Below are positions 58,124 to 64,000 of a stretch of 64,000 nucleotides of DNA, piece after piece. How positions within the stretch are numbered: the first letter of the stretch is position 1; every line of letters starts with the position of its first letter. Under the pieces are notes generated by a model, which had not been told where the DNA came from, searched no databases, and worked only from the letters and a program-made list of their open reading frames with translations. The stretch is from NCBI GenBank assembly GCA_937967455.1, contig CALCJK010000012.1, forward strand, positions 195,422-259,421, read 5' to 3'. The stretch comes from an uncultured bacterium (lineage in GTDB: Bacteria; Bacteroidota; Ignavibacteria; UBA10030; BY39). The translations under genes were made by a program, and so were the position numbers.

Positions 58124-60214
58124 ATGAAGAAATATTTTCAATTTAATATTTTATCTCTCAGTGTTTTGGTAATTTTATTAGGGATTACAACCACTATAAA
58201 AACAAACCAATCAGTAATCGAATGGAATTTTGGGGCATCTGATTCCAATAATCAATCAATTGGGAGGTCGGATATAGGTATGAATTATTCTTATAATGGA
58301 AACTACATCTTTAATAAGTATACTGAGAATTATACTGTGGAAAGTAAATATTTTTTTGATAAAAGAAAAAGCTTTGGTGCTTATAAATTGCTCAACCCTA
58401 CCAAAGAATTAGTTGATTATTTTGTTCAATTTCATGATAAAAATAAAGAACCAATTCAAATTGAAAGTAAAAAATTATTAAATAAACATGGTGATTGGAC
58501 AATACAATTTATTAATACTTCCGCTAATTTGATAACTGGATCTATAGTAAACGAAAATGTTGCTTGGATTGGTGGATTTTCTGGTGTTGTTTTTCGGACT
58601 ACAAATGGAGGTACGAATTGGATAAAAGTAACCAATTTACCAGGCGATGTTATAAATATTTTTGGAATAAATCAAGATACATCATTCACCTGTGTTAATT
58701 TGAACGATGATGGTCGTGTTTACAGAACAACAAATGGAGGAATCCAGTGGGATCTTGTGATTAGATACACAGGTGTGTCAGCCTCTATAATTAATGTTTA
58801 TTTTTTTAATGACTCAAATGGTGTAGCTATTGGCAATCCTGTTAATGGGTTAATGAGAATTTTTAGTACTCAGGATTATGGATTAACATGGGATACAATT
58901 TCAAAAATACCAATAAACGGAGAAATTTATAGGGATGCTGTTAATTGGTTAACAAATAAAATAGGATGGTTTGGTACAAGTGAAGGTTATGTTTATTTTA
59001 CCTCAAACGGTGGCTTAAATTGGTCTTCATATAATTTAGGAAGTTTGGATGTTTTTTCTCTTGCTTTTGTAAACAACAAACTTGGACTTGCATCTACAGC
59101 TTTTCGTCAGGCCTATAAGACAACTAATGGAGGGGAAAGTTGGTTATTTTCATCTGTAATACCTGCCCCAGATCCGTTCAATTTAATTTCTTTTATTGTC
59201 GGTGTAGAAGTACCGACACCCAGATTTTGGGCGGCAAGCTTAGATGTGATCTACATTTCCACAGATTATGGTGAATCATGGGATTATGAAGTAACTCTTA
59301 GTGGATATCCATTTAATGATATTTTGATGAAATATATCAGGGAAAGTAACAAAATTATAGGATATGCAATATGTGCTAATCAGTTTTTATTGAAATATTC
59401 AGAAGTCCTAACATCAGGAAACATTATTCAGGTTGAAGTGTCAAATAGATGGAACATTTTGTCTGTTCCAATGTTAGTTAATGATTACCAGACCACTGAA
59501 ATTTATCCTACAGCCATCTCTAAAGCATGCACGTATAGCAATGAGAATTATATATTGGAGGATACATTAAGAAAAGGTGTTGGATATTGGTTAAAATTTG
59601 ATGATAATCAAACTGTTGCTATATTTGGTGTACCTATTTCTATAGATACTTTCAATGTTAATGAAGGTTGGAATATGATAGGTTCTATTTCAGAACCAGT
59701 TCTTACATCAAATATCTTTTCTATACCTCCTGGAGTTGTAACATCAAATTTTTATAAATATGACGGAAAATATATTATATGTGATACAATTTATCCGGGT
59801 AAAGGTTACTGGGTGAAGGTTAATCAGACAGCTAAACTTATACTTTCATCATCTGTTTACGCAAATGAATCAAATAGAATCCGTATCATACCTATTCAGG
59901 AAATGCCTCCATCTCTTCCAGAATCTGATAATTTATCTCCTTATATACCAGATCGTTTTGTTCTTGAACAGAATTATCCTAATCCATTTAACTCAAGCAC
60001 AAAGATAAGATACGGTATTCCTGAAGCATCCTTCGTTACAATTAAATTATATAATATGATTGGTAAGGAAATAATAACACTTGTAAAAGAAGTTAAAGAA
60101 GCTGGAATGTATGAAATTGATTTGGATGCAAAAGGAATTACAAGCGGAATTTATTTTTATCGTATGCGAGCGGGTTCTTTTGTTGAAGCAAAAAAGCTAA
60201 TACTTTTAAGGTAA
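58124..60214 (+). CDS. Secreted Ycf48/BNR-repeat protein with T9SS C-terminal sorting domain
   Basis: Repeats VFRTTNGGTNWIKV, VYRTTNGGIQWDLV, VYFTSNGGLNWSSY, AYKTTNGGESWLF, IYISTDYGESWDY; C-terminal LEQNYPNPFNSSTKIRYGIPEAS...SGIYFYRMRAGSFVEAKKLILLR. AAAGGAGGT SD. Confidence 0.9.
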   Translation: MKKYFQFNILSLSVLVILLGITTTIKTNQSVIEWNFGASDSNNQSIGRSDIGMNYSYNGNYIFNKYTENYTVESKYFFDKRKSFGAYKLLNPTKELVDYFVQFHDKNKEPIQIESKKLLNKHGDWTIQFINTSANLITGSIVNENVAWIGGFSGVVFRTTNGGTNWIKVTNLPGDVINIFGINQDTSFTCVNLNDDGRVYRTTNGGIQWDLVIRYTGVSASIINVYFFNDSNGVAIGNPVNGLMRIFSTQDYGLTWDTISKIPINGEIYRDAVNWLTNKIGWFGTSEGYVYFTSNGGLNWSSYNLGSLDVFSLAFVNNKLGLASTAFRQAYKTTNGGESWLFSSVIPAPDPFNLISFIVGVEVPTPRFWAASLDVIYISTDYGESWDYEVTLSGYPFNDILMKYIRESNKIIGYAICANQFLLKYSEVLTSGNIIQVEVSNRWNILSVPMLVNDYQTTEIYPTAISKACTYSNENYILEDTLRKGVGYWLKFDDNQTVAIFGVPISIDTFNVNEGWNMIGSISEPVLTSNIFSIPPGVVTSNFYKYDGKYIICDTIYPGKGYWVKVNQTAKLILSSSVYANESNRIRIIPIQEMPPSLPESDNLSPYIPDRFVLEQNYPNPFNSSTKIRYGIPEASFVTIKLYNMIGKEIITLVKEVKEAGMYEIDLDAKGITSGIYFYRMRAGSFVEAKKLILLR

Positions 60215-60321
60215 CAATAAAATTGTAATAAAATAATATTAAAATGGAAAAAACATTATATCATAGGTAATTGTTTTTTTCCAGCAATCTTAGTATATTT
60301 CAGTGAAAATGTTTCAAATCA

Positions 60322-60395
60322 GGGCCCTTAGCTCAGTTGGTTAGAGCAGCAGACTCATAATCTGCGGGTCGTAGGTTCAAGTCCTACAGGGCCCA
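60322..60395 (+). tRNA. tRNA with CAU anticodon (tRNA-Met or tRNA-Ile2)
   Basis: GGGCCCT acceptor pairs with AGGGCCC; TTAGCTCAGTTGGTTAGAGC D-arm; GCAGA CTCATAA TCTGC anticodon arm; GTAGG TTCAAGT CCTAC T-arm. No encoded CCA. Confidence 0.96.
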
Positions 60396-60429
60396 CAAAT
60401 CACTCATTCAAACTTCAAATCTAATAACT

Positions 60430-60615
60430 ATGGATCTTCAGAAAAAATCTTACCTAATTTCAATTATTATTGTTCTTATCTGCCTCTTTGTTAGTTTACT
60501 GATATACTTGCTTTTCAAGATAATTTTTATATTTGTTTTGTTCATACCTCCTATAATTTATTATATTCTAAAGAAAAAGCACTCAGATCCATATCAGAAC
60601 TTTAATCATAATTAA
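60430..60615 (+). CDS. Small hydrophobic membrane protein (61 aa)
   Basis: MDLQKKSYLISIIIVLICLFVSLLIYLLFKIIFIFVLFIPPIIYYILKKKHSDPYQNFNHN: two predicted TM segments; stop abuts the queE ATG. Confidence 0.55.
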   Translation: MDLQKKSYLISIIIVLICLFVSLLIYLLFKIIFIFVLFIPPIIYYILKKKHSDPYQNFNHN

Positions 60616-61290
60616 ATGAAAATAAATTACACAAAAGAGAACTCTTTAATTGTAAATGAAATATTTTACAGCATTCAAGGTGAATCTACACATGCCGGTA
60701 GACCATGCGTGTTTGTAAGATTAACTTACTGTAATCTAAGATGTTTTTATTGTGATACCGAATATGCCTTTGAGGAAGGGAATGAAATAACTATTGATGA
60801 AATTCTTCATCAGATTGAAATGTATAATTGTAAATTGATTGAAATTACAGGAGGCGAACCTTTGTTACAAAAAAATGTCTTTACATTAATGAATACTCTA
60901 TGTGATAAAGGTTATGAAGTGCTATTAGAAACAGGAGGTAGTATCGATATTTCTGATGTTGATCGAAGAGTAAAAATTATTTTAGATATAAAATGTCCGT
61001 CGAGTAGAATGAGTGATAAAAATTATTGGAGTAACCTTGATAAATTAAAAACCAAAGATGAAGTTAAGTTTGTGATTGTTAATAAAGAAGATTTTGATTG
61101 GGCAAAAGAAATAATTATAGATTATAAATTGTTACAAAAATGCACTGTATTAATGTCTCCCGTAGTGCTCAACTCAGGTTCGCTTCAACCAAGTGATTTG
61201 GCAAAATGGATATTGGATTCACAATTGCCAATTAGAATGCAGATTCAGCTACATAAAATTATCTGGGGCGATAAAACAAGAGGAGTCTGA
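60616..61290 (+). CDS. queE: 7-carboxy-7-deazaguanine synthase
   Basis: EIFYSIQGESTHAGRPCVFVRLTYCNLRCFYCDTEYAF; EITGGEPLLQ; VLLETGGS; adjacent to queC. Confidence 0.94.
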   Translation: MKINYTKENSLIVNEIFYSIQGESTHAGRPCVFVRLTYCNLRCFYCDTEYAFEEGNEITIDEILHQIEMYNCKLIEITGGEPLLQKNVFTLMNTLCDKGYEVLLETGGSIDISDVDRRVKIILDIKCPSSRMSDKNYWSNLDKLKTKDEVKFVIVNKEDFDWAKEIIIDYKLLQKCTVLMSPVVLNSGSLQPSDLAKWILDSQLPIRMQIQLHKIIWGDKTRGV

Positions 61291-61971
61291 ATGGAAGAGA
61301 GAGATTTAGCAATTGTTTTAGTAAGTGGAGGTATGGATAGTTGTGTTACAGCCGCTATTGCAAAACAAAATTATGAACTTGCATTTTTACATCTTAATTA
61401 TGGACAGAGAACAGAAAAGCGTGAACTTAAAGCTTTCTATGATATTGCTGATTATTATAATGTAAAGCATCGATTAGTGGTAAATGTCGAACACCTGAAG
61501 TTAATTGGTGGCTCAAGCTTGATTGATAAAAATATTGAAATACCTGTTAATAGATTAGAAAATAAAGGAATTCCAAGCACTTATGTCCCATTCAGAAATG
61601 CAAATATTTTAGCTATTGCTGTGAGTTGGGCTGAAGTTATTAGTGCGAAAAAAATTTTTATTGGTGCTATGGAGGAGGACTCTTCAGGCTATCCAGATTG
61701 TAGGGAAGAATTCTTTAAAGCATTTAATGAAGTAATTAATCTAGGGACAAAACCTGAGACTAAAATTTCAATTGAAATACCCATTATACATAAAGCTAAA
61801 TGGGAAGTTGTAAAAATTGGAGTGGAACTTGGGGCACCATTTCATTTAAGCTGGTCCTGTTATAAAAACGAAGATGAAGCCTGTGGTGTCTGTGATAGTT
61901 GTGTTTTGAGATTAAGGGGTTTTGAAAAAGCTGGTTACAAAGATCCTATAAAATATAAATCGTTTAAATAA
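61291..61971 (+). CDS. queC: 7-cyano-7-deazaguanine synthase
   Basis: IVLVSGGMDSCVTAAIA; LNYGQRTEKRELKA; STYVPFRNANILAIAVSWAEV; SWSCYKNEDEACGVCDSCVLRLRGFEKAG. Confidence 0.96.
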   Translation: MEERDLAIVLVSGGMDSCVTAAIAKQNYELAFLHLNYGQRTEKRELKAFYDIADYYNVKHRLVVNVEHLKLIGGSSLIDKNIEIPVNRLENKGIPSTYVPFRNANILAIAVSWAEVISAKKIFIGAMEEDSSGYPDCREEFFKAFNEVINLGTKPETKISIEIPIIHKAKWEVVKIGVELGAPFHLSWSCYKNEDEACGVCDSCVLRLRGFEKAGYKDPIKYKSFK

Positions 61972-62032
61972 GCTTATTTGCTAAATTTAAATTTCATAAG
62001 GTTCTTAAACATTGATATTATTAGCTTAAGCA

Positions 62033-63232
62033 TTATTTGCTCTCTTTTAATTTTTCTTCAAGTAAAAGTGCATCAATAAAAAATTTATTACCCCAATTAG
62101 GAATTGCCCATGGAAAATATTCTCCCCACCAGGGATAGCTTCCTAATAATCCACCATGTAAATTTGAGTATTTTTCATTATTAATAATTTTTAGTTTCAG
62201 GTATTTTAGTGAAATTTCTGCCGCATTAAGCATTTCTATATCTTTTGTTTGCTCAAATATTGAAAGCCATATTTCCGCCATCTGAGCTATTCCAGTTAAG
62301 CAATGCGTTAGATCTACGGGATTCCAATCATTATCGTAATGACTGTATAATATTCCATCCCGTTTTTGAATCTCTTTTAATGCATATGCTGATTTCATTG
62401 CAGAATTTTTTATAGATTCTTCTTTAAGAATCAGCGCAGATTTCCATAAGCCCTCTATAGTGTAAGCAATAACATGAAGCACTGGTTTTTTATCTGGAAG
62501 GAAAGAGCAATTTAAAAAAGCGCCATTTTGTGTTTGATTTTTTAACACCCACTCAATATTTTTAAGTGCCGACAATCTGAAATTTTCAATACCTGTTACT
62601 TTCCAGAGCTGGCATAATGCAAGCGATACCCTTGAATAATATGAATGAGGGATATTATTGTACACATACTTTGACCAGGAGCCATCCTGATTTTGCACCT
62701 GTATTAGCCAGTTTGCTGCTTTTATTGCTGAATCCAAATATAAACTCTTTCCTGAATTTTCATAAGCACTAATTAAACCGAAAATTGCCTGACCTGTATC
62801 GAATACCTGCTCTTGGTTTGTTTTATAAATTTTAGGATCAAATGAAACTGAATCTCCAAAAGCCCCATTTTTATACTGAACAGAAATCAACCAATCTGCA
62901 GAGCTTTTAAGTGCTTGCAAAATTTCTTTAACTCGATAATCTGTTTTCTCAATTGCTGAGTATAAACTTGGAATTATATAACCTGTAGTTTCTGCGTATG
63001 GGCCAAACCAACCATCTCTCAAAGAAAATAGTTTTGAAAATCCATTTCCACCACATATTTTATTTGCTCTTAATAACCAATCTATCGCTAAATTAATATA
63101 TCTTATATTATCATAGATTTGATTTGTTTCATTTTTTATTAGTAACTTTAATAAATAATAAAACTCTTTTCTTTTAATTATTTTACTTGCTGTAATGATT
63201 TGACTTGTTAAGCCCATATATTGAATAATCAA
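62033..63232 (-). CDS. Alpha/alpha-toroid (terpenoid cyclase/prenyltransferase-like) protein in a polysaccharide context
   Basis: Repeated WLxxxQxxxGxW/F units: WLISVQYKNGAFGD, WLIQVQNQDGSWSK, WVLKNQTQNGAFLN, ALKEIQKRDGILYS. Adjacent to a glycosyltransferase. Confidence 0.55.
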   Translation of the reverse strand: MIIQYMGLTSQIITASKIIKRKEFYYLLKLLIKNETNQIYDNIRYINLAIDWLLRANKICGGNGFSKLFSLRDGWFGPYAETTGYIIPSLYSAIEKTDYRVKEILQALKSSADWLISVQYKNGAFGDSVSFDPKIYKTNQEQVFDTGQAIFGLISAYENSGKSLYLDSAIKAANWLIQVQNQDGSWSKYVYNNIPHSYYSRVSLALCQLWKVTGIENFRLSALKNIEWVLKNQTQNGAFLNCSFLPDKKPVLHVIAYTIEGLWKSALILKEESIKNSAMKSAYALKEIQKRDGILYSHYDNDWNPVDLTHCLTGIAQMAEIWLSIFEQTKDIEMLNAAEISLKYLKLKIINNEKYSNLHGGLLGSYPWWGEYFPWAIPNWGNKFFIDALLLEEKLKESK

Positions 63233-63235
63233 ATT

Positions 63236-64000
63236 TTAATTATTTAATAATTCTAAATATTCTGGATAGAATTTTTGGAATTCAACTTCCCAATTGTATC
63301 GTGATTTTGATAAATTTAAACAATTTTTACTCATTTTTTTATATAACTCGTTATCTGTTGTTAATTTATTTATGGCCATTGCAATTTCTTCAGGTGATTC
63401 GGGATTAACACACAAGCCAATTTCATTTTTTTCAACCATTTCAATCAATCCAGGATAATTACATGTCACAACTGGTAGGCCCATCATCATATACTCAAAT
63501 AATTTATTTGGTGCGCAAAAGTAATTGTTTCTACATGTGTTCCGATAAAGTAAGATACCAATATCAGCAGATGCAGTGTAATTAGCTAGATCATTATAAT
63601 TCACATAAGGTAGTATTAGGACATTTTTATAAATTCCTGACTTTTTATAAAAGTTATACCATTTACCAAAACCTTGTCCGATAATTACTAGCTTGGTTGA
63701 ATCGTTAAAAAATTGTGCTGATGAAATTATTTCATCAATACATCTATCATCAGATAGCAAGCCTTGATACAAAACAATTTTATCTACTTTAATATTTAAT
63801 TCATTGAATTTATCGTATAATAATCGACTCGAAAATTTTGAACGATAAGGTGGACAATTTAGTATTGTCAGTGTTTTATTATGTAATTTATATTCAGTTT
63901 CATATATAAGTGAGCGGTTTTTTTCGGGTGTCACAATAAGATCAGCATATCGTAAAAAAATCTTTTCTTTTATTTTATAAAGACGAGATAACCAGCTAGG
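63236..64000 (-). CDS. Glycosyltransferase (GT4-like), N-terminus truncated by window edge
   Basis: The frame is open through the listed GTG to base 64000 (PSWLSRLYKIKEKIFLRYADLIVTPEKNRS). ADIGILLYRNTCRNNYFCAPNKLFEYMMMGLPVVTCNYPGLIEMVEKNEIGLCVNPESPEEIAMAI. Confidence 0.85.
   Translation of the reverse strand, partial: PSWLSRLYKIKEKIFLRYADLIVTPEKNRSLIYETEYKLHNKTLTILNCPPYRSKFSSRLLYDKFNELNIKVDKIVLYQGLLSDDRCIDEIISSAQFFNDSTKLVIIGQGFGKWYNFYKKSGIYKNVLILPYVNYNDLANYTASADIGILLYRNTCRNNYFCAPNKLFEYMMMGLPVVTCNYPGLIEMVEKNEIGLCVNPESPEEIAMAINKLTTDNELYKKMSKNCLNLSKSRYNWEVEFQKFYPEYLELLNN

Noticed and set aside
61966-61979. 14-bp palindrome AAATAAGCTTATTT at the end of queC
   Set aside because: AT-rich, no loop or T-run, expected by chance in this composition.
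1-64000. CRISPR arrays, prophage or transposons
   Set aside because: No regularly spaced repeats, cas genes, integrases, phage structural genes or transposase ORFs seen on either strand.

Overview
AT-rich bacterial chromosomal segment. Gene content suggests a Bacteroidota/Chlorobi-group organism, perhaps Ignavibacteria: 'YPNPFN' type IX secretion C-terminal domains, GWxTD and DUF3108 proteins, and a histone H1-like small protein. About 50 genes are supported by protein motifs. They include housekeeping blocks (rnhB, rimO, cdsA; ffh-rpsP-khpA-rimM-trmD-rplS-mqnA; recN; mfd; rsmI-nadE; rpsU; queE-queC), three T9SS-type secreted proteins, a xanthine dehydrogenase pair, an amino-acid catabolism cluster, glycosyltransferases and one CAU-anticodon tRNA. 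I see no CRISPR array, prophage, transposase or rRNA. The observations most worth a second look are: (1) a UvrD/PcrA-like helicase split after motif IV by about 0.13 kb of stop-rich sequence, with both halves in the same frame; (2) a radical-SAM-like protein that has lost its CxxxCxxC cluster motif and sits in an amino-acid catabolic operon; (3) a deoxyhypusine synthase homologue that keeps the catalytic-Lys motif and lies next to a Lys-rich histone-like gene, plus a second, divergent DHS-like protein elsewhere; (4) a strong intrinsic-terminator structure inside the mqnA coding sequence just after the ribosomal-protein operon; (5) rpsU preceded by a perfect 9-nt Shine-Dalgarno and coupled to a zinc-ribbon gene. 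No complete, clearly novel multi-gene system is evident.
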